A stretch of 26,201 bases of DNA, taken from the NCBI GenBank assembly GCA_905215015.1, contig CAJMOS010000028.1, positions 1-26,201 of the forward strand. Direction: 5' to 3'. Positions 7,164-15,459 of the stretch are shown piece after piece; the stretch's first letter is position 1; each line of letters starts with the position of its first letter. A model generated the notes under the pieces. It saw nothing but the letters and a program-made list of their open reading frames with translations. It made no database searches and was not told the origin of the DNA. The position numbers were made by a program, and so were the translations under genes. The DNA is from an uncultured bacterium (GTDB lineage: Bacteria; Spirochaetota; Spirochaetia; Sphaerochaetales; Sphaerochaetaceae).

Positions 7164-8033
7164 TCAACCCTTGATCGCCCCGGCCATGGTTCCCCGTACA
7201 AAATAGCGTTGCATCAACGGGTACACAGCCAGAATGGGCAGGACCGCGAGCAGCACCGTCGCCGCATTGAACACGTCCTGGCTGATGTAAGGCAACTCGT
7301 CATAGATGCCCGTGAAGTCAACGATGTTGGTGTTCTTGACCATGTTGAAGAGGAACATGGTGATCGGGCTCTTCAGGTTGTCGGTCACGTACATCAAGGC
7401 GTCGGTGTACTTGTTCCAGTAATGCACGCTGTAAAAGACCACGATGGTGGCGATCTGCGCCTTTGACACCGGTACGGCGACCTGCCACAGGATGGTGAAC
7501 CACGAGGCCCCATCCATCTGGGCCGCCTCCTTCAACGAGGATGGGAATGTCTCAAACCCTCGTTTGAGGACCAATGTGTAGTACGGATTGACCACGGAAG
7601 GAAGGATCAGGCACCACAGGGTGTTGAGGAACCCAAGCCGTTTCATCAGGAAATAGTTCGGAACAATCCCGGCATTGAAAATCATGCAGAAGACATAGAG
7701 GTAGAGGAAGAACGTCCTGCCCTTCATCTCCTTCTGCGCCAACGCGAAGGCGCTCAGGATCGCGCAGAAAACAGCCAGGACCGTGCCGATGGCGGTAATG
7801 ACGACACTATTGCGGAGCGAGGCAAGAAACGATGTCTTCTCAAGGATGTAGGTTATGCCTGCCAGATGGAAATCCACAGGCCAGAAAACGACTCGTCCCT
7901 GCCCGATCGCCTGGGCGCTGGAGAAAGCGCGGGCGAAGATGTGGAGCACCGGAAGCACGCATATGGCGGCGACAATCACCATGAACATGTCATTGCACAC
8001 GACGAACACTTTTTCACCACGTGTCAATTTCAT
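7164..8033 (-). CDS. Sugar ABC transporter permease, MalG/YtcP (LplC) type
   Basis: This is an inner-membrane permease of a carbohydrate ABC importer (CUT1 class), 289 residues with six predicted helices. The cytoplasmic EAA loop that docks the ATPase is SLKEAAQMDGASWFTILWQVAVPVSKAQ at about residues 180-207. The closing PLMQRYFVRGTMAGAIKG is characteristic of the YtcP/LplC subgroup. A GAGGAGG site precedes the ATG, and it starts 12 bases after the first permease gene. No ATPase gene lies in the operon, so like other CUT1 systems it presumably borrows a shared MsmX/MsmK-type ATPase. Substrate unknown; oligosaccharides or uronate-type sugars are common for this subgroup. Confidence 0.92.
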   Translation of the reverse strand: MKLTRGEKVFVVCNDMFMVIVAAICVLPVLHIFARAFSSAQAIGQGRVVFWPVDFHLAGITYILEKTSFLASLRNSVVITAIGTVLAVFCAILSAFALAQKEMKGRTFFLYLYVFCMIFNAGIVPNYFLMKRLGFLNTLWCLILPSVVNPYYTLVLKRGFETFPSSLKEAAQMDGASWFTILWQVAVPVSKAQIATIVVFYSVHYWNKYTDALMYVTDNLKSPITMFLFNMVKNTNIVDFTGIYDELPYISQDVFNAATVLLAVLPILAVYPLMQRYFVRGTMAGAIKG

Positions 8034-8045
8034 ATGCCGCCCTCC

Positions 8046-8972
8046 TCACCAGACACTCTTTCCCGTCAGCCGTTTGCTGAGGAAGTTGGAGCCAAGCACC
8101 ATCAAGAGGCCGACGACCGACTCGAAAAGCCCGACTGCCGTCGCATAACTGAAATTGGCCTGTCCCAGACCGACACGGTAGACGTACGTGGAAATCACAT
8201 CGGCGGCATCGTAGACCGACGGGTTGTAGAACACGAGAATCTGCCCGAAGCCATCGGTCATGATGGTACCGAGCCTGATGGTCACCATCAGCACGAAAGT
8301 CGGAAGCAGACTGGGAAGCGAGATATGCCAGATTTGCTTCAGTTTTCCCGCCCCGTCGACAACCGCGGCGTCAAAGAGGTCCTGATCGATCTTGGTCAAC
8401 TCGGCGAGATAGACGATGGTTCCCCATCCGACCCTGTTCCACATGGCAGAGACGACAAGGACAAAGCGGAACCAATTGCTGTCGACAAAGAAAAGGATGC
8501 CTTTCCCCCCTAAACGGGTAATGACCTGGTTTACCAGCCCGTTGCTTCCGAAAAAGATGAAGAACACGCTGTAAATGACAACCCATGTAAAGAAATGCGG
8601 TATGTAGATAATGGTCTGGACCGTACGCTGGAACCACTTGTGGGAAATCTCATTGATCAGTATGGCAAAGAACATGGCTACCGGCGAGATGCACACAAGC
8701 TGCAACAGGTTTATGACCAGGGTATTCTTGATGACCTGCCAGATGGCGGGATCTGCAAACAGCCTTTGAAAGTGCTTCAGGCCAACCCAAGGGCTTCCTG
8801 CCAAGCCCTTCATCGGCTTGAACTGTTTGAACGCGATGGAAATGTTGGTGAATGGCAAAAGCTTGAACACGAAAAGGAACAAGACGCCGGGAACAAGACA
8901 TGCATACAGCTGCCAGTTTCCTTTCCAGTATTGGGAACGGCGGAGTTGTTGCTGTTCTTTTGAGCGTGCCAT
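8046..8972 (-). CDS. Sugar ABC transporter permease, LplB type
   Basis: This is the partner permease, 308 residues, with a cytoplasmic N-terminus and six helices. The first helix (YACLVPGVLFLFVFKLLPFTNISIAFKQF) and the EAA loop DLFDAAVVDGAGKLKQIWHISLPSLLPTF are those of LplB/YteP permeases. The start is set by an AGGAGG site 7 bases before ATG 8972. It follows the binding protein gene after a 64-base gap that carries a strong hairpin. It should pair with the downstream permease to form the membrane channel for the sugar delivered by the binding protein. Confidence 0.92.
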   Translation of the reverse strand: MARSKEQQQLRRSQYWKGNWQLYACLVPGVLFLFVFKLLPFTNISIAFKQFKPMKGLAGSPWVGLKHFQRLFADPAIWQVIKNTLVINLLQLVCISPVAMFFAILINEISHKWFQRTVQTIIYIPHFFTWVVIYSVFFIFFGSNGLVNQVITRLGGKGILFFVDSNWFRFVLVVSAMWNRVGWGTIVYLAELTKIDQDLFDAAVVDGAGKLKQIWHISLPSLLPTFVLMVTIRLGTIMTDGFGQILVFYNPSVYDAADVISTYVYRVGLGQANFSYATAVGLFESVVGLLMVLGSNFLSKRLTGKSVW

Positions 8973-8992
8973 TGGCGGCCTCCTAGGAAAAC

Positions 8993-9027
8993 GGGAAAGG
9001 GTGAATATCGCACCTCCACCCTTTCCC
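8993..9027 (-). terminator. Hairpin between the binding protein gene and its first permease
   Basis: A perfect 11-bp inverted repeat GGGAAAGGGTG / CACCCTTTCCC with a 13-base loop starts 10 bases after the binding-protein stop and ends 21 bases before the permease start. On the transcribed strand no U-run follows, so it is likely an attenuator or a 3' stabiliser that raises binding-protein mRNA over permease mRNA. Confidence 0.65.
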
Positions 9028-9036
9028 TTCAGTCAT

Positions 9037-10521
9037 TTACCTATTCTTCGCTTCCCAATCAGCGTAGAACTTCTCGACCTCTTTGCCTCCATTTGCATCC
9101 CAGTACGCCGCCATCTCGTCAACGTAGGACAGAGGCTTTTTCCCGGTGATGATCTGCACGCACCCGTCCTTCACATAGGTCAGCAAGGCATTGTAGTTGT
9201 CGATGACCGTAACAGCCGGTGCGAAAAGGACCGGACTTACCGCGTTATCCGCACATTGCTCGGCAAACTGCTTCGAATGGACCGCGATGCGGTACATGTC
9301 GGCATTCTTCATCAGACGAGCCTGCCAGATCTTGTTGTAGATCACCTCGCTGCGCAGGGAAGTAAAGAACAAGTGCGCCATGGCCTTGTCTTCATTGAAC
9401 TTCGGCTGAATCGGGATGATGTTTCCATCCTTGTCGTAGTTGAAGTGGACGCCTTCGACGCCAGCAGCAAGATACACCTGGTTTTCCGGCTTCATGATCT
9501 CGTTGATTGCCTTGATGGTGTCGACCGCATGGTCGGCATTGGCCGGAATGATGGCAAACCACTCCGCTCCATTTGCCAGTTCATGATGCGCGATTCCGTT
9601 TGCATCCTTCAAGAACGGCATCGGCTCCACCAGGGAAGAGGGGTCGGCATCCGTAGTCGAAGCGACATAGGTACGGCAGCCATCCCAGGAATCATCCATC
9701 AACACCAGCTGGAGGGAGCTCAGCTTGGTGAATTTGTCCCTGCGGGTGAGGGCGGGGAAATCCGGATCCAGCAAACCTTCCTTGTACAAGGACGTCATGA
9801 AGCTGATGTAATCCTTGAAACCGGGATTCTTCAGATAGAAGGTCGGCTTCCCGTTCACATCCATCCATTCTCCACGGAAACCGAATCCGCTGGTGATGGT
9901 GGAAACCAAATGGCTGTTCGGATGCTCGTTGTCCATCCCGAACGGTATCATGCCGGGATACGCCTTCTTGATGTCCTTCAGCAATTGGTGGAACTCGGCC
10001 GGAGTAGATGCCGGTTGCAACCCAGCCTTATCAAGAAGATCCTGGCGACCAAGAACAAACCATTTCGGGAAATTCAGTGCGGCTCTCGGGCTGGGAATGC
10101 CGTAGATGCGTCCGTCCACCATGCCAAGCGGCATCATGGTCGGTATCGCTTTCTTGATATCAGGACCATACTGGTCGATCAAGTCAGTCAGATCCATAGC
10201 GGCGCCTTCCGACAGGACCAAGGGGAACTGCTGGGGAGAAACCGCGATTTCGTCTTTCTTCTCGCCTGATGCAAGCACCAGCATCAATTGCTCGGTGCCA
10301 TCCATCGATTCCCACTTGATGTCGTACCCCGTGACTTCCTTGTAAAGGCTGGCAGGCTGCTCCTTGGACATGTCGGTGGTAGTCTTGCTTGTCGTGAAAA
10401 TCAAAGTCGGCTTAGGGGCATCGACATGTTTTGCCGAACGTGCGGGTTCTTGGGAACCGTTCGCGAACAAAGCGGCTGCACATGATACCAGCATAGCCCA
10501 CGCCATCAATCTTCTTTTCAT
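9037..10521 (-). CDS. Extracellular sugar-binding protein of the ABC importer (LplA type)
   Basis: This is the periplasmic or membrane-anchored solute-binding protein, 494 residues, the usual size for the LplA/YtcQ group (family 1). The signal peptide MKRRLMAWAMLVSCAAALFANGSQEP is probably cut after FA; an LVSC sequence at residues 11-14 resembles a lipobox but is very close to the N-terminus. The mature part has alternating hydrophobic strands and many aromatic residues, as expected of a type 1 sugar-binding cleft. A GGAGG site precedes the ATG. Its own promoter and a LacI-type operator lie upstream, after the regulator gene, making it the first gene of the transport operon. Confidence 0.9.
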   Translation of the reverse strand: MKRRLMAWAMLVSCAAALFANGSQEPARSAKHVDAPKPTLIFTTSKTTTDMSKEQPASLYKEVTGYDIKWESMDGTEQLMLVLASGEKKDEIAVSPQQFPLVLSEGAAMDLTDLIDQYGPDIKKAIPTMMPLGMVDGRIYGIPSPRAALNFPKWFVLGRQDLLDKAGLQPASTPAEFHQLLKDIKKAYPGMIPFGMDNEHPNSHLVSTITSGFGFRGEWMDVNGKPTFYLKNPGFKDYISFMTSLYKEGLLDPDFPALTRRDKFTKLSSLQLVLMDDSWDGCRTYVASTTDADPSSLVEPMPFLKDANGIAHHELANGAEWFAIIPANADHAVDTIKAINEIMKPENQVYLAAGVEGVHFNYDKDGNIIPIQPKFNEDKAMAHLFFTSLRSEVIYNKIWQARLMKNADMYRIAVHSKQFAEQCADNAVSPVLFAPAVTVIDNYNALLTYVKDGCVQIITGKKPLSYVDEMAAYWDANGGKEVEKFYADWEAKNR

Positions 10522-10599
10522 GCTGATCCTCCTTACGGGTGTTCCCGACCCAGCCCTTCCTTCTTTCCTCCATTTTCACGCGACAGAAAGGCCTACAGG

Positions 10600-10615
10600 T
10601 TTAAAACGTTTTAAA
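10600..10615. promoter_or_regulatory. LacI-family operator in front of the transport operon
   Basis: TTTAAAACGTTTTAAA is a perfect 16-bp palindrome with a central CG, the layout of LacI-family sites. It lies just downstream of the predicted transcription start of the binding-protein promoter, a position where a bound repressor would block RNA polymerase. Confidence 0.8.
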
Positions 10616-10628
10616 TTCACCCACCATC

Positions 10629-10657
10629 ATGGTATGCCAGTTTTGCTGTACTGTCAA
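10629..10657 (-). promoter_or_regulatory. Sigma-70-type promoter of the sugar transport operon
   Basis: On the minus strand, a perfect -35 TTGACA (10652-10657) is followed by a 17-base spacer and the -10 TACCAT (10629-10634, 4 of 6). It starts 6 bases after the lacI stop, so the transport genes have their own promoter besides any read-through from the regulator gene. Confidence 0.75.
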
Positions 10658-10663
10658 CGAAAA

Positions 10664-11713
10664 CTACGCCTCACCCTGCCGGGACACGGAGTCCTGCTCG
10701 AGCAAAGAGGCGTGGTGCAAAACCGCGACGTGCCGCGAGCCGGGGTTTTCGATCCGGTGGAAGAGGATGTCGCATGCGTCTTTTCCCAATGCCCCCTCAT
10801 TGATGGCCATGGTGGTCAAGGAAGGAATCGCATATTGGGCAAAGGCGCTATTCTCATAGCCGATGATGGAAACATCCTCCGGGCAAGAGAGGCCGACGGA
10901 ATGCAAATAGTGCAAGGCCCCAACCCCGAGACTGTCGGTAGCGGCGACAATGGCCGTAGGCCGGAACCCGCTGTCGAACACCTGCTTCGTCCGGCTCATG
11001 CCGGCCGCCCCGCTGAAGTCATGGGTAAACACGGACCGCGAGCCGTCACCGATCCGCGCCTCTTCCAGCGCTTTACGGAAACCCTCTATCTTGCGGGGAG
11101 AGCTTTGGGACCCACGAGGGCCGGCAAGCATCAAGATGGCCCTATGTCCTTGCGAGACAAGATATTGTGTCGCCAGATAGGCAGCTTCTTCGAGATCGAC
11201 ATCCACATAATCGATGGTCTTGCTCCGAGAACCCACCAGGACCACGGGGACTCCGCACTCCCTGAGCACCCCCAGCAACCGTTGATTGGCGAGTCCTCCC
11301 ACGCAGATAATGCCATCGACAAGATTTGCATTCGCCAGCATCGGGGGTGTCTGGCCATTCACATGATACCATTCAAGAGCCGCATGATACCCCCTGTCGG
11401 CGATACCCTTCTCCAAACTCCACAGCATATCCGTGAAGTAATTGCCCGGCGTTTCCCCAAAACGGATGCCGGCGTTTTGGCCACTGTCATGGACCGAGAG
11501 GAGTCCGATCACCTTGGTCCGGCGCGTGATCAAGGAACGCGCGTTCTCGTTAGGGACATAGCCGAGCCTTTGCACGACCTCCATGATGCGCAGACGGGTC
11601 TCCGGTTTGACCAAGGCGTTCCCGTTGATGGCAAGGGATGCGGTTGCAAGCGAGACACCCGCCTCCGATGCTACGTCCTTCAAAGTCACCATCGCATGCT
11701 TCTTTGCAACCAT
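10664..11713 (-). CDS. LacI-family transcriptional regulator
   Basis: A sugar-responsive repressor of 349 residues. The N-terminal helix-turn-helix and hinge helix read VTLKDVASEAGVSLATASLAINGNALVKPETRLRI (about residues 9-43), followed by LGYVPNENARSL. The rest is the periplasmic-binding-protein-like effector domain, with the usual TKVIGLL opening strand. ATG 11713 has GGAG 5 bases upstream; an internal ATG at residue 8 is an alternative. It stands between the transport operon (same strand) and the divergent isomerase/oxidoreductase operon, with matching palindromes in both control regions, so it should control both, and itself. The effector is probably the imported sugar or a derivative. 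Confidence 0.93.
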   Translation of the reverse strand: MVAKKHAMVTLKDVASEAGVSLATASLAINGNALVKPETRLRIMEVVQRLGYVPNENARSLITRRTKVIGLLSVHDSGQNAGIRFGETPGNYFTDMLWSLEKGIADRGYHAALEWYHVNGQTPPMLANANLVDGIICVGGLANQRLLGVLRECGVPVVLVGSRSKTIDYVDVDLEEAAYLATQYLVSQGHRAILMLAGPRGSQSSPRKIEGFRKALEEARIGDGSRSVFTHDFSGAAGMSRTKQVFDSGFRPTAIVAATDSLGVGALHYLHSVGLSCPEDVSIIGYENSAFAQYAIPSLTTMAINEGALGKDACDILFHRIENPGSRHVAVLHHASLLEQDSVSRQGEA

Positions 11714-11771
11714 ATCTACTCCATATACCCGACATTTCCCATTTGGTGAACCGTCCGGCGCTCTTTTTTAA

Positions 11772-11787
11772 ATTAAAACCTTTTAAA
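11772..11787. promoter_or_regulatory. Second LacI-family operator, in the divergent control region
   Basis: ATTAAAACCTTTTAAA matches the operator at 10600-10615 at 14 of 16 positions and keeps the dyad arms TTAAAA / TTTTAA. On the minus strand it falls between a TTGAAA (11793-11798) and a TAATTT (11770-11775) that could be the lacI promoter, which suggests autoregulation. Confidence 0.65.
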
Positions 11788-11835
11788 TTATTTTTCAATA
11801 GTATTTTGTTTATTTACATAATTTTATTTTCTTAC

Positions 11836-11864
11836 TTAAGAAATTTGTTTCGAATTGATAAAAT
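11836..11864 (+). promoter_or_regulatory. Candidate promoter of the isomerase/oxidoreductase operon
   Basis: TTAAGA (11836-11841, 4 of 6) and TAAAAT (11859-11864, 5 of 6) are 17 bases apart, within an AT-rich stretch. An imperfect dyad, TTCTTA-CT-TAAGAA at 11829-11842, overlaps the -35 and may be a further protein site. The start would be near 11871, about 30 bases before the ATG. Confidence 0.5.
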
Positions 11865-11901
11865 ATATATTCATGGTACCATGGAGAAAGGAGGCCAAGC
11901 T

Positions 11902-12792
11902 ATGCATATCGGGTTGATGACATCTGCGTTCCGAAAAGGAAGAAGCGACGATCCGTTCACCACCTGCAAAGAACAGATACGCATGTGCAAGGAAGCCGGC
12001 TATACCGTACTGGATCTCAACATGTGCGCCATGATAACCGACGATACGGCAACGGAGTTCCAAACGAAGGACTGGAAGGCGGTCGCTGAAGACACTCGGC
12101 AATACGCGGACCGCCTGGGCGTGACATTCTTCCAAAGCCATCCGGTCTATCGGAAAGTTCCCGGGGGCGCCCCCTACCCCGACAAAAGCCAGGAAGACCG
12201 GTATCTCAAGCTTGCCAAGCTCGGAATCGAACTCAGCGCGATCATGGGAGTCAAGTGGGCGGTATTGCATCCGGCCATGGCCTTCGGGGAAGAGATGCTG
12301 GACGCGCAAGCCTGTATCCGCATCAACCATGAGGCAAACGACGAGATCATCAACCTGGCCGTCAAGCGAGGCGTCGGAATCGCATACGAGAACATGCGGG
12401 ACAACGAGGCCTACCGCCGTTTTGGGTCCAGCGCCGAGGAGCTTGTCGCACTGGTGGACGACTATCATTGCCCGGAGGTCGGCGTGTGCTGGGATTTCGG
12501 CCATGCGCACCGGAACATGCAGGACCAGTGCAGGGCATTGCGGCTGGTCGGCAAGCGCCTGAAAGCTACGCACCTCAACGACAACCATGGGAAAAGCCTT
12601 GATGAGCACTTGATTCCCTTTATGGGTACCATCGCCTGGGAAAGGATCATGCAGGTACTGCGGGACATCGGCTATGAAGGGCCTCTTGTGTACGAGCTTT
12701 CGGCGACTGCCAATATGCCGATGCCATTGAAGATGGAAACTATGAAATATGCAAAAACAGTGGGGGACTACCTGCTGTCATTGGGAGATTGA
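11902..12792 (+). CDS. Sugar phosphate isomerase/epimerase-like TIM barrel protein
   Basis: A cytoplasmic enzyme of 296 residues in the xylose-isomerase-like TIM barrel (AP endonuclease 2) family, which includes sugar isomerases, epimerases and dehydratases such as IolE/IolI. Likely metal ligands sit at strand ends: E163 (AYENMRDNE), D198 and nearby H (CWDFGHAH), H224 (HLNDNHG) and E265 (VYEL). H136 or so in WAVLHPA is a common substrate residue. The start is fixed by AAAGGAGG about 8 bases before ATG 11902; the frame is open further upstream but through the promoter region. It is followed by the FAD oxidoreductase with a 3-base gap, so the two form an operon. The exact reaction is not readable. 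Confidence 0.85.
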   Translation: MHIGLMTSAFRKGRSDDPFTTCKEQIRMCKEAGYTVLDLNMCAMITDDTATEFQTKDWKAVAEDTRQYADRLGVTFFQSHPVYRKVPGGAPYPDKSQEDRYLKLAKLGIELSAIMGVKWAVLHPAMAFGEEMLDAQACIRINHEANDEIINLAVKRGVGIAYENMRDNEAYRRFGSSAEELVALVDDYHCPEVGVCWDFGHAHRNMQDQCRALRLVGKRLKATHLNDNHGKSLDEHLIPFMGTIAWERIMQVLRDIGYEGPLVYELSATANMPMPLKMETMKYAKTVGDYLLSLGD

Positions 12793-12795
12793 ACC

Positions 12796-14166
12796 ATGAA
12801 AACCTATTCGTTCACCTATGATCTTTGTGTTGTCGGGGGAGGTCCTGGAGGCCTCCCTGCGGCTTTGGCCGCGGCACGGCTTGGCGCCAAGGTATTGCTC
12901 GTGGAAAAAAACTGCTACCTTGGCGGCAACATCACCCTTGGTCTCCCGCTACTTGGATATCTTGACCGCAATGGCCGCCAGGTGACCGGGGGAATCGCGC
13001 AGGAGTTCATCGACCGTCTGGCCAAGGAGCATGGCACCTGGGGCCATGCCCGATGCGGCCTGCATGACTCCGTCACGGTTGTCGATGGCGAATTGTTCAA
13101 GCTGATCGCCCTCGACATGTGCGACGAAGCGAAAGTGGATGTATTGCTCCACCTTGAGACCATCCATGTGCATGTGGAATGCGGCACCATCAAAAGCTTG
13201 ACCTGTTACGGGAAAGGCAACGAGGTCACGATCAAAGCGAAACTGTATGTAGACGCCACAGGTGACGGAGATGTCGGATATCTGGCGGGATGCTCCTATG
13301 ACATGGGGCAAGAAGGAACCCACAACCTCCAGCCGCCAACCGTCATGTGCTCCATCATCGATTTCCATGAAGACGAGTTTTTCGATTTCCTTGACAAGCA
13401 TCCGGAGATGATCGCCTACAGCGGATGCAAGACCACCGAGTACAAGGAGACATACAATGTCACCCAGTTCCGCAGGGAGAAAAGCCACGTCTTCCTCGGT
13501 CTCCGGCCTCTGTTGCGCAAATGGATGGAAGAAGGCACATGCCCGGTCGACCGCGACACCCTGATCTACATCAACAGCATGCATCCGGGCGAGGTGTTCC
13601 TGAACAGCACAAGGCTCCTCCGGACAGATGGAACGGATATCCTCAGTCTGACCAAGGGGGAGATCCGGGGCCAGAAGCAACTCTTGCCGCTCATACAGGC
13701 GCTCAAAGACCATGTCCCGGGTTTCGAGGACATCAAGCTTGGACGCATCCTTCCCTTCATGGGCATCCGCGAGACGAGAAGATTCCAAGGATGGAAGAGA
13801 CTTACCGGGGATGATGTGCTGCACTACAGGGTTCCTGGAGACACCATAGCCCTCGGCTCCTACATCATCGACATCCACAGCGCGGTCGATGATTCCACCA
13901 TCAATCGCGCTGTCGAGCATCCGTACGGCATCCCGTACCTCTGCACCGTCAGCAAAGAGCTGTCCAACCTTTATTTCAGCGGCCGTTGCATCAGCATGGA
14001 TGCCGTCGCGCTTTCCACCATTCGGGTCATGCCCACATGCATGGCCATCGGCGAAGCGGTCGGAACTGCCGCGGCCTTGGCCTTGCAGCATGATGTCGGG
14101 CCAAAGGATGTCGACATCACGGAACTCCGCGGCCAGTTGTCGAGACAGAAAGCCATTCTGGACTGA
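12796..14166 (+). CDS. FAD-dependent oxidoreductase (FAD_oxidored, PF12831-like)
   Basis: A flavoenzyme of 456 residues. The N-terminal Rossmann motif is CVVGGGPGGLPAALAAARLGAKVLLVEK with GGGPGG at residues 14-19, followed by the YLGGNIT segment that holds the flavin, and a second flavin-contact motif YVDATGDGDVGYLAG near residue 155. The C-terminal GRCISMDAVALSTIRVMPTCMAIGEAVGTAAALAL is the closing FAD-binding element of this family. Substrates of PF12831 proteins are mostly unknown. Being coupled to a TIM-barrel isomerase and controlled with a sugar importer suggests oxidation of an imported sugar, polyol or sugar acid. The gene is complete; no odd residues were noticed. Confidence 0.87.
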   Translation: MKTYSFTYDLCVVGGGPGGLPAALAAARLGAKVLLVEKNCYLGGNITLGLPLLGYLDRNGRQVTGGIAQEFIDRLAKEHGTWGHARCGLHDSVTVVDGELFKLIALDMCDEAKVDVLLHLETIHVHVECGTIKSLTCYGKGNEVTIKAKLYVDATGDGDVGYLAGCSYDMGQEGTHNLQPPTVMCSIIDFHEDEFFDFLDKHPEMIAYSGCKTTEYKETYNVTQFRREKSHVFLGLRPLLRKWMEEGTCPVDRDTLIYINSMHPGEVFLNSTRLLRTDGTDILSLTKGEIRGQKQLLPLIQALKDHVPGFEDIKLGRILPFMGIRETRRFQGWKRLTGDDVLHYRVPGDTIALGSYIIDIHSAVDDSTINRAVEHPYGIPYLCTVSKELSNLYFSGRCISMDAVALSTIRVMPTCMAIGEAVGTAAALALQHDVGPKDVDITELRGQLSRQKAILD

Positions 14167-14180
14167 TACCGTCCATAGGA

Positions 14181-14220
14181 AACAAGGAATCGTTCACTCC
14201 GTCTGGACGATTTCCTTGTT
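14181..14220. terminator. Bidirectional terminator-like hairpin between convergent genes
   Basis: AACAAGGAATCGT (14181-14193) pairs with ACGATTTCCTTGTT (14207-14220) with a single bulged base. It lies between the oxidoreductase stop and the end of the MFS gene and extends into the last codons of the latter. Short T-rich flanks exist on both sides, so it could act in both directions. Confidence 0.5.
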
Positions 14221-15453
14221 GATTTCCTGGTCCAAACGTTCATCCTCGGTGATGATTACGGGACTTTCGTCCAAAAAGGTGCAACCGAAGAAACAGGCAA
14301 GCAACAGCCCCGCGAAGAAGGCCATGTTGTAGCGCTGCTCCATCACCGTTCCCTCCATGGAAACCAGCATGACGAAGATGCCGACCGCCTGCGAGTACAG
14401 GGTCATGCGCGCCTGGATCTTGGTCTCGGGATACCTGTAGCCAAGCTCGGCACCGTATTGCAGTCCGATGGGAATCGCGCTGAAGGCAAAGAACCCGAAA
14501 AGGCACGCCCCGATGTAGACCAGCATCCGGTTGCCGACCCCCCAGACCATCAACAGCAGGCCGGGCAACGCCATGCCCTGGCAGATCGTATACCACTTCT
14601 TGCGTTTGCGCGTGTAATCGCTGAGAGCGGGAATGACAACGGCTCCCACCGCCCCGCTGGACATCAATGCCAAGGCGAACTTCGAGGTACTCGGCATGTC
14701 CAGCTGTCCGGCGAGGAAATCGACCCTGGAGAGCATAGCCATCAACACGCCCCAGCTGATCGCGAAGACGACGGTCACCCCGCGCAGCGACCTGCCGCCG
14801 GTGATGACCGGACTGCTTCCGGAAAAGAGCGTCACCTCGTCGGCCGGTTCCACCAGCGACGAGGGGGTCGGGGGCCGTTCGCTGATCAGCACGGCGGACA
14901 CCATGCCGAAAACCGTACAGACGAAGGAACCCATGAACAGGTTGAAGATGTAGTCGTAGGTAATCAAGCCGGGAAGCACCATGTCGGCCCCCAACGCGAT
15001 GTACTGCATGGAGGAAAGAATACCCATGGCCATGCCCCGCTCGCGGATGGGGAACCAGCGGGCGACGGTGGTCACGCCAAGGTTCAGGGTGATTACCTGG
15101 GCAACCGCATAGAGCACCTGGCTGGCAATCATCGGCATCGGATCATGATAGCCGGAAACACGGATCACGCTCCCGACGGCGATCAGGAGCCCCGAACAGT
15201 AGACCGATACGGTCACTCCGCATTTGGAGATGAACCAGGAGGCTGGCATGGCAAAGAGGACGAAAATGATCATGTACGTCACGATCATCGTGTCGACGAA
15301 CTGCCACGAACCCTTCCAGACACCCTGGTAAAATGCATTCACCGTTCGACCGAGCGGGGCGAGGTTCATCCATGGAATCTCGACGGCAACCGTCAAGAGT
15401 ACCAGGCTGAGCAACACCACCCACCGATACCGGTACGCGTAGACATGCTGCAT
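14194..15453 (-). CDS. Major facilitator superfamily transporter
   Basis: An inner-membrane secondary transporter, 419 residues from ATG 15453. About twelve hydrophobic helices are visible, with a long hydrophilic loop in the middle (residues about 180-215, SERPPTPSSLVEPADE). The MFS loop signature is WFPIRERGMAMGI after helix 4 and its weaker repeat is DYTRKRKKWYTI in the second half. The C-terminus is a charged tail (DERLDQEINKEIVQTE). An upstream ATG at 15492 is possible, but TATTAT lies exactly where a -10 box would make the transcript begin at ATG 15453. No ribosome site is visible. It is divergent from the nitroreductase. Substrate unknown. Confidence 0.85.
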   Translation of the reverse strand: MQHVYAYRYRWVVLLSLVLLTVAVEIPWMNLAPLGRTVNAFYQGVWKGSWQFVDTMIVTYMIIFVLFAMPASWFISKCGVTVSVYCSGLLIAVGSVIRVSGYHDPMPMIASQVLYAVAQVITLNLGVTTVARWFPIRERGMAMGILSSMQYIALGADMVLPGLITYDYIFNLFMGSFVCTVFGMVSAVLISERPPTPSSLVEPADEVTLFSGSSPVITGGRSLRGVTVVFAISWGVLMAMLSRVDFLAGQLDMPSTSKFALALMSSGAVGAVVIPALSDYTRKRKKWYTICQGMALPGLLLMVWGVGNRMLVYIGACLFGFFAFSAIPIGLQYGAELGYRYPETKIQARMTLYSQAVGIFVMLVSMEGTVMEQRYNMAFFAGLLLACFFGCTFLDESPVIITEDERLDQEINKEIVQTE

Positions 15454-15459
15454 AGTACG

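Noticed and set aside
11872..11883. Palindrome CATGGTACCATG, with similar GGTACC strings near 1355, 4736 and 18557
   Set aside because: The copies have different positions relative to starts and some are just a ribosome site plus start codon; no consistent spacing supports a shared regulatory site.
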